DNA from: Gammaproteobacteria bacterium
Lineage (GTDB): Bacteria; Pseudomonadota; Gammaproteobacteria; Pseudomonadales; Pseudohongiellaceae
Length of the DNA stretch: 64,000 nucleotides
Direction: 5' to 3'
NCBI GenBank assembly: GCA_009692305.1
Contig: SHZK01000001.1
Coordinates: 364,897 to 428,896 of the forward strand
A program made the translations under genes and the position numbers. Below, in pieces: positions 19,767-28,783 of this stretch (positions within the stretch are counted from its first letter, which is position 1; the number at the start of each line of letters is the position of its first letter). The notes beneath the pieces were generated by a model. That model saw only the letters and a list, made by a program, of their open reading frames with translations. It ran no database searches and had not been told where the DNA came from.

Positions 19767-20825
19767 CTATTGCTGTCTCGTATCGAACAGTTCTTGCTCA
19801 AGTTTAATCTGGGCAGCTCGAGCACAGCCTTGCATAACCTGAAAATAGGCTTGCACCAATTCAGGTCCAACTTCATACGGATGCGGGCCGTCACCACGAC
19901 CAGCCAGCATCCGGTTGCGGTTAATTGCATTATCGAATTCGGAGTGATTGGAAAGAATCACGCTGGCATTGGTAGCAGCGGCTTGCTGCTCCATGTGCTG
20001 TTGCGATTCGATGTAGATCTGAAAATTCTGAATGCCGGGTACTGGGGTATTGTTTACAAAGTTAAACGCGGTGCCACCAGAATACGCCACATTCACTGGC
20101 CTGCCATTATCGAAAACGGTAAACGTGTAGGACAATGTGCCTGGGGTGTGCCCTGGGGTCTCCCACAACTTGACTATGGTGTCACCTAACAGGATTTCCA
20201 TACCGTCAGTAGAGACGATGTCTCTCTGTGGTGCCATTGTGCTATACCGGTTAGGATAAGTTTCGACGAGATTCCAGTCAGCAGCTCCCATGACAACTCG
20301 TGCACCGTAACGTTCTTGTAACAGTTCTGCACCGCCAATATGATCGCCGTGCGCGTGTGAAATTAATACGTATTTGATTTCTGCTGGATCGAGCCCGAGC
20401 TTTTCCAGGCCGCCGATGATTAGTTCTTCTGAGTTATACGGAAAAATAGTATCGATGATGACAATGCCGTCACTCGTGGTTAGCGCCCAGGACGAGTGCA
20501 GTTTGCCGCCGACAAAGTAAAGATTATCAAAGACCTTGGTGGGTTCGACATGCCAGGTCTCGCGTGCCGGAGCCGTAGATGGGTCTGACACGTAGCCAGG
20601 TATGTTATTCGAAGTGTTATCGCTCCCACTGGTTGGTAGCAGGCAGATGCGGCTCAGTGTGCCGAGAAATTCAGAGCCCGCCGCATTCTTGGCCGAGCGC
20701 AGTGCAGCTTCGATCTCGGCTTCGAAATCTCTTGGGGCAATAGCGTCTTGTGCGACGCTCTCTGCCAATGTTAGCACTGTGATCATCGACAGGATCAAAC
20801 ATGATTGTAGGAAACGAAAATGCAT
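19767..20825 (-). CDS. Exported MBL-fold hydrolase, subclass B3-like
   Basis: A 352-residue exported metallo-beta-lactamase-fold enzyme. The ATG at 20825 (GGGAGAAG just upstream) starts a signal peptide ending near ESVAQ. Metal ligands are HAHGDH, the His of ETPGHTPGTL, and NHSEFDN near the end. The H-x-H-x-D-H plus late His layout is that of subclass B3 lactamases and their environmental relatives. An additional N-terminal helical segment of about 60 residues precedes the MBL domain. A similar gene lies at 58923. Lactamase activity cannot be assumed. It is separated from the upstream serine hydrolase gene by a strong terminator. Confidence 0.88.
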   Translation of the reverse strand: MHFRFLQSCLILSMITVLTLAESVAQDAIAPRDFEAEIEAALRSAKNAAGSEFLGTLSRICLLPTSGSDNTSNNIPGYVSDPSTAPARETWHVEPTKVFDNLYFVGGKLHSSWALTTSDGIVIIDTIFPYNSEELIIGGLEKLGLDPAEIKYVLISHAHGDHIGGAELLQERYGARVVMGAADWNLVETYPNRYSTMAPQRDIVSTDGMEILLGDTIVKLWETPGHTPGTLSYTFTVFDNGRPVNVAYSGGTAFNFVNNTPVPGIQNFQIYIESQQHMEQQAAATNASVILSNHSEFDNAINRNRMLAGRGDGPHPYEVGPELVQAYFQVMQGCARAAQIKLEQELFDTRQQ

Positions 20826-20864
20826 TATTCTTCTCCCGATCAAATTAGCCAGATCTCATTAAAT

Positions 20865-20897
20865 TCAAAAAAGGAGGCTTAAGCCTCCTTTTTTTCC
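20865..20897 (-). terminator. Rho-independent terminator between serine hydrolase and MBL genes
   Basis: A perfect 20-base palindrome AAGGAGGCTTAAGCCTCCTT (20871-20890) is flanked by an A-run on the left and a T-run on the right, so it can act on both strands. It ends the minus-strand serine hydrolase transcript 25 bases after its stop codon. Confidence 0.9.
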
Positions 20898-20915
20898 GGA
20901 GTCTAAACTCCTGAA

Positions 20916-22193
20916 TCAGTTGCGCATCGCCGCATACACTTCCCGCTGCGCCGCATTGTTATCAAACGGTGCACCACGTGGTCCACCGCGGCGCTGTTCC
21001 ATATAGATCATGTAAAAGTCATTCTCGCGATCCACAATGAAGATAGTGCCGCCAATGCCGCGCCAGCCGAAGTTGAACGGGCCGCTGGCATCGTCTGTAG
21101 TGGGTTGCAGGTGGAAGCCGAGACCCCAGTCTCCAGTATTGCCATAGAAGAAGTTGCCTCTGGAGACATCAGCTGTTATGTGGGGCACCAGCATTTGGTC
21201 AACAGTTGCTTCCTTGATAATGCGATGGCCGCGATACTCTCCGCCGTTTAAAAGCATTTCTGCAAAGCGCACATAGTCTTCCGTGGTAGAGTTCAAGCCG
21301 CCGCCACCTGAGAGCATTTTCCTGACGATAGTGTTGTCAGTCATTTCACCATGGATTGGTTGCGCAACGCGGCGCGCTTTGCTTTTCGGTACCCAGAAGC
21401 TGGTTTCTTCCATGCCGAGTGGATCGAAGATGCGTTCTTTCAGAAATGCATCCAGTGTCTTGCCGGAGGCGACTTCAACCACTGCGCCGAGTACATCCGT
21501 GGAATGACCGTAATGCCAGGAAGTGCCAGGTTCAAAATAAACTGGCATGGCGCCAATCTTCGCGGCGAATTCACGAGCTGTCATGTCGCCGCCGAGATCA
21601 CGAACGTACATTTTTCCCAGCTCGCTGTCGGGAGAGAATATGGCCTGAATCAAACCTGATTCGTGTGTCAGCAAATTGCGCACGGTCATCGTGTTGCGTG
21701 CTGCGCTCACCGCGCCAGTCTCAGGGTTAATGATTTGCAGATTGGCAAACTCGGGGATGTATTTGCTCACCGGGTCATCCACAGCCAGCTTGCCTTCTTC
21801 CGCCAATATCATCGCGGCAACGCTGACGACCGGTTTGGTCATGGAGTAGATGCGAAAGATCGTATCCTTGTTTACAGGTGTTGAATCGCCCTTTGCCTCG
21901 TAACCAACTGTTTCGAGCACGCCGACACCCTCGCCGTTACCCACCAGCAACAGCGCGCCAGGAAGGAAATCAGTGTCAACGGCGGCCTGCATTTGCGCTT
22001 TGATCGCTTCGATCTCGGTTTGGTCGATGCCGAAGTTGGTCGAGTGAATTGGTTTTATGGAGCTGAGATTGGTGCCGCTGTGATCGGCGGCGAAGGCAAG
22101 AGTGGAAATGCTTATGGTGAAAAGCAGGGCAAAAAATGCTATTCCTGCCTGGAGTTGTCTGCGGACTGGTTTCATCAGGAAATTCTCGTTCAT
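20916..22193 (-). CDS. Exported serine hydrolase, class C beta-lactamase family
   Basis: A 425-residue exported member of the beta-lactamase class C / esterase EstB family. After a signal peptide (cleavage near LAFAAD) comes the active-site SMTK (S-x-x-K), then WHYGHSTD supplying the Tyr of the Y-x-N/H motif, and a C-terminal GWRGIGG in place of K-T-G. Such substitutions are typical of esterases or D-aminopeptidases rather than true lactamases. Two starts are possible (22193 and Met-7 at 22175); neither has a clear ribosome site. It is a single gene ending in the terminator at 20871. A second unrelated-length family member lies at 42251. Confidence 0.87.
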   Translation of the reverse strand: MNENFLMKPVRRQLQAGIAFFALLFTISISTLAFAADHSGTNLSSIKPIHSTNFGIDQTEIEAIKAQMQAAVDTDFLPGALLLVGNGEGVGVLETVGYEAKGDSTPVNKDTIFRIYSMTKPVVSVAAMILAEEGKLAVDDPVSKYIPEFANLQIINPETGAVSAARNTMTVRNLLTHESGLIQAIFSPDSELGKMYVRDLGGDMTAREFAAKIGAMPVYFEPGTSWHYGHSTDVLGAVVEVASGKTLDAFLKERIFDPLGMEETSFWVPKSKARRVAQPIHGEMTDNTIVRKMLSGGGGLNSTTEDYVRFAEMLLNGGEYRGHRIIKEATVDQMLVPHITADVSRGNFFYGNTGDWGLGFHLQPTTDDASGPFNFGWRGIGGTIFIVDRENDFYMIYMEQRRGGPRGAPFDNNAAQREVYAAMRN

Positions 22194-22258
22194 GTTAGTG
22201 TGCCGATGGTATCCGAATCAGAATACACCCACAACGGACACACGACAGATGCAGAGAT

Positions 22259-22843
22259 CTAGGCGAAATCGCGTAAAAGGGACTGTTTAATCCCGGCAGG
22301 AAGGGCGTCAACTCTGTGCTTGTAGTTCAGGTGTTCGCTGCGCACAGAGATGTCGGCACCGGCTTTGGCGGCTTTGATCATGGCATCAGTAAACTCGAAG
22401 CGCAGAAAATGGACTGAAGAGGTTTTATCTTCGGTGGTGCGGGGTAGATCTTCGTTGGCTATAGGATAGACAGCATCGAAACCTGCGGCCTGAATAGATA
22501 TCAGTTCCTCGATGCCGATCAATTGCGACAGCCGTTGCTTGCGTTCAACCGGGTCTGGATATTCCAGCATGAAGGTGACCTTCAGGTTGCGGCCATCTGG
22601 TATCAGCGGGTTATAGGCATCCAATTCCTGTAGCAGATCTGCTTCTTGTGTAATTTTCTCTGCGCGAATTAATTCCAGCACCTGATAGCGCATCACCATG
22701 TAGTCTTCAAAGTGCAGCATGGCGTTCGGGCCTAAAGCGACTCGGCGGGATTTCTTGTGTTCCATCATCGCCAGACGCAGCGCTGGACGTTGTGAATTGT
22801 ATTCATCGATGGTCAACAGATCTGCAAGGGTCAGTTTTTTCAT
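22259..22843 (-). CDS. DUF3501 family protein
   Basis: A 194-residue soluble protein without recognised catalytic motif. It starts LTLADLLTIDEYNSQRP and contains HFEDYMVMRYQVLELIRAEK, features of the DUF3501 family. The function is not established. It sits just downstream of the Fe-S and rubrerythrin genes in the same direction, a conserved three-gene set that points to a shared role in peroxide or oxygen defence. An AGGA ribosome site precedes the ATG. Confidence 0.85.
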   Translation of the reverse strand: MKKLTLADLLTIDEYNSQRPALRLAMMEHKKSRRVALGPNAMLHFEDYMVMRYQVLELIRAEKITQEADLLQELDAYNPLIPDGRNLKVTFMLEYPDPVERKQRLSQLIGIEELISIQAAGFDAVYPIANEDLPRTTEDKTSSVHFLRFEFTDAMIKAAKAGADISVRSEHLNYKHRVDALPAGIKQSLLRDFA

Positions 22844-22913
22844 GTGGTCAATCCTGCTCTGAGAATGAGCGAATAAATTGGGGTTCAGGTGCCAGCTTAG
22901 GCTGCGTTACTGC

Positions 22914-24260
22914 TTAGACCAGGCCATACGCCAGACGTAGCAGATCAATAGGGTGAATCGCCTTCTGGTCAGTGTTCAAATTATTTTCGATATGTTTGCC
23001 GGCTACCGGACAGTCACTGCCGTAGTAATCCGGCGCCTGGTCTGTGATCTGTTTGACAATGGGACGGGCAATCTTGTTAGCGAATTCCAGGGTCTCGCTC
23101 TTCACGCCATAGGTGCCATCGTGACCGGAGCAGCGCTCTATATTCTTGACCGTAGTGTCTGGAATCAGTTCGAGTATCTGCCGTGTTTTTGGGCCGATAT
23201 TCTGCACGCGCTGGTGGCAGGCCACATGGTAGCTGACATTTCCCAGAGCTAGTTTGAAGTCGAGATTAAGTTTGCCCTGCTTGTGTAGTTTGTGCAGATA
23301 TTCGAATGGATCGTGAAAAGCCTTCGCCACGGCCTGAACTTGTGCGTCATTGGGGAACATCAAGGGCAGTTCCTGTTTAAACATGAGTACGCAGGAAGGG
23401 ACGGCGGCAATCAGCGCGTGACCCTTTTGCACTTTCGCGTACAGGGCCGGGATGTTCAAGTCTTTTAACATTGTCACCGTCTTCAGATCGCCCAGTTCCA
23501 GCTTGGGCATACCGCAGCAATGCTCCCGTTCCGGTAGTTCTACTGCAATATTGTTATGCTGCAGAACCTTGATGACGCTATCGATTATTGCTGGCTCGTT
23601 GTAATTGCAATAGCAGGTGGTGAATAACGTGACGGTTTCGGTGCTCGTGGCGACTTTCTGTGTTTTTGCCGGCGCCGCATTGTACGTCAGGCTCGCATGC
23701 CGCTTGCGCGCTGGCTGGCGGTGATAAGATGGTAGCGCGGCGTCCTGATGAATGCCGAGTGTCTTATCTAACAGACCGCGTATGGTTTTGTTCTTGTTGC
23801 CCGCATTCACCAATGTATTGATTACTGGTTGCGAGGCCAGCTTGCCGATCAGGTCGGTGCTTGTAATCAGATTGTCGCGCAGGTTGGTGTCGCCTTGCTT
23901 GAACTTGACTGCTTTGGCCCGCAGCATCAAGTGCGGAAAATCCACGTTCCATTCATGCGGTGGCACATAGGGACATTTCGTGAGATAGCACAGATCGCAC
24001 AGATAACACTGGTCAACGACTTTCGTATAGTCGGCTTTAGGAATTCCGTCCACTTCCAGCGTGGGGCTGGCATCCACCAGATCGAACAGGGTTGGGAAGG
24101 CATTACACAGACTCACGCAGCGACGGCAACCATGACAGATGTCATAGACCCTTTCGAGTTCCTGGTTTAAATCAGTCACATCCCAGAATTTCGGATCGTC
24201 CTGATTTAACGGGTGTCTGGTGGGCGCGCCGAGGCCGCCTTCTCTGCCTTGCTCAGCCAT
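22914..24260 (-). CDS. Heterodisulfide reductase-like Fe-S protein (GlpC/HdrD type)
   Basis: A 448-residue cytoplasmic protein with two N-terminal [4Fe-4S] motifs, CHGCRRCVSLC (about residues 41-51) and CYLCDLCYLTKC (about 84-95), then two C-terminal CCG-like domains. The first CCG domain has HCCGMP; the second is VACHQ... with RCSGHDG, where the second Cys of CCG is Ser, so one cluster may be altered. Partners of this family move electrons between Fe-S proteins and thiol/disulfide or quinone acceptors. It lies between rubrerythrin and DUF3501 and could supply electrons to rubrerythrin, which here lacks its rubredoxin domain; that role is inference. Confidence 0.88.
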   Translation of the reverse strand: MAEQGREGGLGAPTRHPLNQDDPKFWDVTDLNQELERVYDICHGCRRCVSLCNAFPTLFDLVDASPTLEVDGIPKADYTKVVDQCYLCDLCYLTKCPYVPPHEWNVDFPHLMLRAKAVKFKQGDTNLRDNLITSTDLIGKLASQPVINTLVNAGNKNKTIRGLLDKTLGIHQDAALPSYHRQPARKRHASLTYNAAPAKTQKVATSTETVTLFTTCYCNYNEPAIIDSVIKVLQHNNIAVELPEREHCCGMPKLELGDLKTVTMLKDLNIPALYAKVQKGHALIAAVPSCVLMFKQELPLMFPNDAQVQAVAKAFHDPFEYLHKLHKQGKLNLDFKLALGNVSYHVACHQRVQNIGPKTRQILELIPDTTVKNIERCSGHDGTYGVKSETLEFANKIARPIVKQITDQAPDYYGSDCPVAGKHIENNLNTDQKAIHPIDLLRLAYGLV

Positions 24261-24365
24261 GCTGTAGCTCCGGGTAAGCTGTTAATTCAATTTCGGTGGT
24301 GTTTGGTACGCTGCCGCCGCAAACAGCGACAGCAATACCAGGGTTGGTTCGGCAGATTTTGGAAA

Positions 24366-24785
24366 TTAGCTGTCCAATGCATCCAGAGCTTTCTGGAAGC
24401 GATTCGCGTGTGAACGTTCGGCTTTCGCTAATGTTTCCATCCAGTCAGCGATTTCGTCGAAGCCTTCTTCGCGTGCGTCTTTCGCCATGCCGGGATACAT
24501 ATCAGTGTATTCATGGGTTTCGCCGGCGACAGCTGATTTCAGATTGTCCGCGGTGCCACCAATGGGCATGCCAGTGGCCGGGTCGCCTACTTCTTCCAGA
24601 TATTCCAGGTGACCATGGGCGTGTCCGGTTTCACCTTCTGCGGTGGAGCGGAACAGTGCAGATACATCGTTATAACCTTCTACGTCAGCTTTCTGGGCGA
24701 AATACAAATAGCGGCGATTGGCCTGGGATTCACCAGCGAATGCTGCTTTGAGGTTTTCTTCAGTCTTGGATCCTTTCAATGACAT
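24366..24785 (-). CDS. Rubrerythrin without rubredoxin domain
   Basis: A 139-residue four-helix ferritin-like di-iron protein. Ligand motifs include [16 protein letters not shown] (E-x-x-x-x...), [28 protein letters not shown] and [11 protein letters not shown], the pattern of rubrerythrin/erythrin. The usual C-terminal rubredoxin (C-x-x-C pairs) is missing, so electrons must come from another protein, plausibly the Fe-S protein next door. GGAG lies 7 bases before the Met at 24785, which is preferred over the Met at 24791. It is divergent from oxyR, whose protein senses the same oxidant. Confidence 0.93.
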   Translation of the reverse strand: MSLKGSKTEENLKAAFAGESQANRRYLYFAQKADVEGYNDVSALFRSTAEGETGHAHGHLEYLEEVGDPATGMPIGGTADNLKSAVAGETHEYTDMYPGMAKDAREEGFDEIADWMETLAKAERSHANRFQKALDALDS

Positions 24786-24987
24786 GCTCATTCTCCGTTA
24801 TTTTGTGGATTAGTTTTGTGAATTGGTTTGGTGAAATAAACGTGTTAATCGTTGTGTGGTTTTCGGGAAAAACTCGCCAGAATTGTCCTGACGCGCTGGT
24901 CGGATCGTAAGCTACGCGATATTTACCATCAAATCTAATTGATTTTTCAGATGCCATGATCGGATTAATCGATTACCATTCGGTCTT
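24786..24987. promoter_or_regulatory. Divergent rubrerythrin-oxyR intergenic region
   Basis: About 200 bases separate the divergent starts of rubrerythrin (24785) and oxyR (24988). By position it should hold both promoters and any OxyR operator. I looked for paired ATAG-type OxyR half-sites and could not identify a convincing one by eye. Confidence 0.5.
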
Positions 24988-25890
24988 ATGATCCCTTCCG
25001 TAAAGCAATTGAAATATATTTGCGCCGTTGCCGAACATCGGCATTTCAGCAAGGCGGCAAAAGCCTGCTTCGTTACCCAGTCCACCCTCAGCGCCGCGAT
25101 CCAGGAACTGGAGGCACAAATGGGTGTGGTTATTTTCGAGCGCAACAACAAGTTGGTACTGATTACGCCACTGGGAGAGCGTCTGTTGCAACAGGCTCGC
25201 AAAATTCTGGGAGATGTTGAGGATTTTGCCAGTCTGGCGCGCGCCAATGATGAGCCCCTGTCCGGTGAGGTCAGACTCGGTGTGATTCCAACTATCGGAC
25301 CGTTCCTGTTGCCACCAATACTTGCTGATTTGCGCAAAAGCTACCCGAAGTTGAAGTTGTTCTTGAAGGAAGATCTTACAGCCGTATTGGTGCAGAAGTT
25401 GCAGCAGGGACAACTGGATCTCATCATCATCGCGTTCCCCTATAAGCTGCATGATGTGGAGACGCTCATGTTGTTCAAGGACGAATTCCTGCTCTGCCTG
25501 CCACCAGGGCACCAGCTGGAGAAGCTGGGAAAAGTACGCCAACAGCAGTTGCGTGGTGAGAGCCTGTTATTGCTCGAAGAGGGGCATTGCCTGCGTGACC
25601 ATGCGTTGGGGGTCTGCAAGCTGGAAAGTGCTGATACGGCGCTGGTCTATCAGGGCACCAGTCTGCACACGCTCGTGCAAATGGTCGCCAATGGACTCGG
25701 TGTGACCCTGCTGCCCGAACTGGCGATCGAAGGCGACGTGCTTGGTGACACGCATCTGCAGCTGAAGCATTTCACGACTGATAATGTCTGCCGCGAAATC
25801 GGCATGGCCTGGCGCAAGACTGATCCGCGCCGCGGTGACTATTTGCTGCTAGCCGAATTTATAATGACTCATTTGCGCCAGCGAAAATAG
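24988..25890 (+). CDS. oxyR: Hydrogen peroxide-sensing LysR-type regulator
   Basis: A 300-residue LysR-type transcriptional activator of the peroxide response. The N-terminal winged HTH spans about residues 1-60 (HFSKAAKACFVTQSTLSAAI). The redox switch is fully present: EEGHCLRDHALGVC holds Cys201 and Cys210, spaced nine residues apart exactly as the Cys199/Cys208 pair of E. coli OxyR. No ribosome site is obvious before the ATG. It is divergent from the rubrerythrin-Fe-S-DUF3501 operon, which is its likely target, and is followed at 21 bases by a phosphoesterase gene. Confidence 0.97.
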   Translation: MIPSVKQLKYICAVAEHRHFSKAAKACFVTQSTLSAAIQELEAQMGVVIFERNNKLVLITPLGERLLQQARKILGDVEDFASLARANDEPLSGEVRLGVIPTIGPFLLPPILADLRKSYPKLKLFLKEDLTAVLVQKLQQGQLDLIIIAFPYKLHDVETLMLFKDEFLLCLPPGHQLEKLGKVRQQQLRGESLLLLEEGHCLRDHALGVCKLESADTALVYQGTSLHTLVQMVANGLGVTLLPELAIEGDVLGDTHLQLKHFTTDNVCREIGMAWRKTDPRRGDYLLLAEFIMTHLRQRK

Positions 25891-25911
25891 TTGCAGGGAT
25901 TTTTCATCACA

Positions 25912-26700
25912 ATGCGAGTATTCGCCTTATCTGACCTCCACGCTGATTATGCCGAGAACCTGCAATGGATTCTTGACTTGAGCGATAGCGAATACCAGCA
26001 GGACATATTGGTGCTGGCCGGTGATGTCACCGACAGTCTGCAGATTTTGGCGCAGGTATTCCGCGCCTTGCGGAGCAAATTCCGGGAAGTGCTGTTTGTG
26101 CCGGGCAATCACGAATTGTGGGTTCAGAATGACGCAGTGAATTGCTCGCTGGAAAAGTTTGGCTTGATCGCAGAGCTGTGTGAGGCCGAGGGTATTCGGC
26201 AATCTGCGTATGAATGCGGTGAGGTGAGCTTCGTTCCTCTCTATTCCTGGTACGACTTTTCCTTCGGCGAACCGGATCGGCATCTGCGTCGGGCCTGGCG
26301 CGATTTCAAGGCCTGTGCCTGGCCAGCTGACTTACCAGACAGCGCAGCAATCAATCGATATTTTCTAGCCATGAATGAATCCGTGTTAGACACGCGTAAC
26401 ACCACTGTAATCAGTTTTTCGCACTTCATACCAAGAATAGATGTTATGCAAACGCAAATTCCGCTGGAGCGGCGGCGCGTGTACCCGGTACTCGGTAGTG
26501 TGGCCCTGGGCGAACAGGTTAAGCAATTACAGCCGAATATACATATCTATGGACACAGTCACGTGAATCAGTCCGTAGAGCTGGATAACATCCGCTACGT
26601 CAATAATGCTTTTGCCTATCCGCAGGAAGAGCGCATCGCACGCAAGCAGTTGCATTGTGTATATGGTGACTGTGTATACGGTGACAACCATGCAGCTTGA
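25912..26700 (+). CDS. Metallophosphoesterase
   Basis: A 262-residue calcineurin-like phosphoesterase. The ATG at 25912 starts MRVFALSDLHADY; an alternative TTG lies at 25891. Metal motifs are in order: SDLHADY (D-x-H), AGDVTD (GD), PGNHE (GNHE) and YGHSH (GHxH). The product is cytoplasmic, substrate unknown. The C-terminal end contains a short tandem duplication (CVYGD twice) from a 15-bp DNA repeat, and the last 11 bases overlap the start of the PPTase gene. It is probably cotranscribed with oxyR. Confidence 0.9.
   Translation: MRVFALSDLHADYAENLQWILDLSDSEYQQDILVLAGDVTDSLQILAQVFRALRSKFREVLFVPGNHELWVQNDAVNCSLEKFGLIAELCEAEGIRQSAYECGEVSFVPLYSWYDFSFGEPDRHLRRAWRDFKACAWPADLPDSAAINRYFLAMNESVLDTRNTTVISFSHFIPRIDVMQTQIPLERRRVYPVLGSVALGEQVKQLQPNIHIYGHSHVNQSVELDNIRYVNNAFAYPQEERIARKQLHCVYGDCVYGDNHAA
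26656..26685 (+). repeat. 15-bp tandem duplication at the end of the phosphoesterase gene
   Basis: Two adjacent copies, TGTGTATATGGTGAC (26656-26670) and TGTGTATACGGTGAC (26671-26685), differ at one base. They keep the frame and encode CVYGD twice. Confidence 0.9.
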
Positions 26701-27478
26701 GCAAGACACCATCCACCTTTGGTATGCGGATCAGTCTGATTTTACCTTGCAACAACTGGAGCAACGCAGTCTGCACTGGTTGCAGCCACAGGAGTTGCAA
26801 CGCTACCGTCGTCTGCAGCTGGAGCGTCATCGGACTCAGTTATTATTGAGTCGGTATCTGGTGCGTTCCGTGCTGAGCCTGTACGCGGAAACCAACAGGC
26901 CTGAAGACTGGTGTTTCGTAACCAACTCATATGGCAAACCAGCGCTAGACCAGAAACAACACGCGTTACCCATGCCGTTGTTTTTTAATCTGTCTCATTC
27001 CCAGGGCAAACTCGTTGTCGCAATAGCCGCCAGCGAGGCGCTCGGTGTGGATGTCGAAGGGAGCGCCAGACCACGGCGCATCGGGGCAATTGCGAACCGG
27101 TATTTCGCGCCGCAAGAAGTGACGGCGTTGCGGCTTTTACCAGTGCACCAACAACTACCCAGGTTTTATCATTTATGGACATTGAAAGAGGCATACATCA
27201 AGGCGCGGGGACTCGGTCTGGCAATACCATTGCAACATTTTGCATTTCAGTTTGGCGCCGATAAGCGGATTAACGTGGAGTTTGCCCCGCAATTGCTGGA
27301 CGACGCCAGTCACTGGCGCTTTTGGCAGATTGCAGCGGGACCATCCCATACGCTGGCGTTGGCCTGCAGTCCGGTACAAAGGAATTTGGCCTTGCGGGTG
27401 CGCATGGGCCAGTTCTATGGAGACAGTACGCCACGCAAGCTACAGCTTGCTGATGCGCCAGTTATTCGACAGTCCTAA
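26690..27478 (+). CDS. Sfp-type 4'-phosphopantetheinyl transferase
   Basis: A 262-residue PPTase of the Sfp/Gsp family, which moves phosphopantetheine from CoA onto carrier proteins. The ATG at 26690 overlaps the phosphoesterase gene by 11 bases. Signature motifs are FNLSHSQGKLVVA, GVDVEG (Mg ligand Asp) and WTLKEAYIKARGLGL (W-x-x-K-E-A). Length is that of Sfp-type rather than AcpS enzymes. No polyketide or non-ribosomal peptide gene is in the window, so its carrier-protein target is elsewhere; it may also serve the fatty acid ACP. Its stop overlaps that of the convergent CNNM gene. Confidence 0.93.
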   Translation: MQLEQDTIHLWYADQSDFTLQQLEQRSLHWLQPQELQRYRRLQLERHRTQLLLSRYLVRSVLSLYAETNRPEDWCFVTNSYGKPALDQKQHALPMPLFFNLSHSQGKLVVAIAASEALGVDVEGSARPRRIGAIANRYFAPQEVTALRLLPVHQQLPRFYHLWTLKEAYIKARGLGLAIPLQHFAFQFGADKRINVEFAPQLLDDASHWRFWQIAAGPSHTLALACSPVQRNLALRVRMGQFYGDSTPRKLQLADAPVIRQS

Positions 27479-28770
27479 CGCAGTAAATCGGTCAGATCAG
27501 ATTTCTCTTCAATTGGTCGCATGCGAACTGTGCGGATGACATTGTCTTTCACCTGCACAATCTCCGCGTAATAGCCGTCCAGTCGTATTCCTACCAGCGA
27601 ATCGGGGATAGATTCAAGAATTTCCATCAATAATCCATTCAGAGTTTTGGCACCGCTGGCTTGCAGCTCCCAGGACAATGATCGATTGATGTCACGAATG
27701 GTGGCAAAACCATCAATGAGAAAGCTGCCGTCTTCCTGAATGTGGATATCTTTGCTATTGGTAATCAGGTCCGTGGTGAACTCGCCGACGATCTCTTCGA
27801 GGATATCTTCCAGGGTGACCATGCCTTTGATCGCACCGAATTCATCCACCACTATTGCCATGCGCAACTTCTTCTTCTGGAAATTGAACAATTGTGTGTG
27901 CAGCGGGGTGCTTTCCGGTATGTAGTAGACCTCGGTAGTCTCCTGCAGAATCGCCGCTTTGTTCAGCGTTTCCATTTTCAGAAACTTGCCGGTGCTGCGC
28001 ATGTGCAGAATACCAATCAGGTTATCCATGTGTTGTTTATAGACAGGAATGCGGGTGTGGTGGGCTGAACTGATCTGATCGAGGACATCTTTGAGATCAT
28101 TATCGATATCAACACCGATGATGTCATTCTTCGGCACCATGATTTCATCTACCCGGACTTTTTCCAGGTCAAGGATGTTGAGCAACATGCCATGGCGCCG
28201 GCGTGGTATGCGCCCGGATGATTCATACACAACCGTGCGCAACTCTTGCTGAGTAAGCTGCTGCTGGCTGTCATCACCTACAGATTTAAAACCAAGCAGT
28301 CGCACCAGTCCGTTGGAAACGACATTGATTATCCACACCACTGGATAGAGGACCTTGAGCAATAATATCAACAGCAGACTTGAAGGATACGCAATCGTTT
28401 CCGGATGCAGTGCGGCGACTGTTTTCGGTGTTACCTCTCCGAAGATCAGCACGACCAGTGTTAACACAATGGCAGTAGCTAGAGGCGCCGGATCGCCCAG
28501 TACCTTCACTGCGATAGAAGTGGCGATAGAAGCCGCGAGAAAATTGACGAAGTTGTTGCCGATCAGGATTACGCCAATCAGCTTGTCGGGTGCTTCCAGC
28601 AACTTGCTGGCTCGAGTCGCGCCAGGATGATGATTGCGGCGCAAGTGCTTTAGTCGATAGCGGTTCAGGCTCATCATGCCGGTTTCAGAGCCGGAGAAAT
28701 AAGCCGAAGCGAGCAGGAGTAGCAGGAACGACACAACCAGGACAACCAATGAGCTTTCGTCTTCAGCCAT
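27475..28770 (-). CDS. CNNM/CorB-family transporter (DUF21 plus CBS pair)
   Basis: A 431-residue inner-membrane protein of the HlyC/CorC (CNNM) family, associated with magnesium/cobalt efflux. The order is an N-terminal DUF21 domain with about four hydrophobic segments (YFSGSETGMMSLN near residue 25, GNNFVNFLAA), then GEVTPK, a CBS pair (about 195-325, EIMVPKNDI, VVDEFGAIKGMVTLEDILEE) and a C-terminal CorC domain. Its placement beside ypjD and divergent from ffh is the standard gammaproteobacterial arrangement of the E. coli YfjD homologue. Ion specificity cannot be read from the sequence. Confidence 0.93.
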   Translation of the reverse strand: MAEDESSLVVLVVSFLLLLLASAYFSGSETGMMSLNRYRLKHLRRNHHPGATRASKLLEAPDKLIGVILIGNNFVNFLAASIATSIAVKVLGDPAPLATAIVLTLVVLIFGEVTPKTVAALHPETIAYPSSLLLILLLKVLYPVVWIINVVSNGLVRLLGFKSVGDDSQQQLTQQELRTVVYESSGRIPRRRHGMLLNILDLEKVRVDEIMVPKNDIIGVDIDNDLKDVLDQISSAHHTRIPVYKQHMDNLIGILHMRSTGKFLKMETLNKAAILQETTEVYYIPESTPLHTQLFNFQKKKLRMAIVVDEFGAIKGMVTLEDILEEIVGEFTTDLITNSKDIHIQEDGSFLIDGFATIRDINRSLSWELQASGAKTLNGLLMEILESIPDSLVGIRLDGYYAEIVQVKDNVIRTVRMRPIEEKSDLTDLLR

Positions 28771-28783
28771 ACGGTGTTATGTC

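Noticed and set aside
24760..24957. 65-residue minus-strand ORF in the rubrerythrin-oxyR gap
   Set aside because: No ribosome site, no family similarity I recognise, and it overlaps both the rubrerythrin start and the expected promoter region.
26690..27478. Secondary metabolite gene cluster suggested by the PPTase
   Set aside because: No PKS or NRPS genes are nearby; the context is housekeeping.
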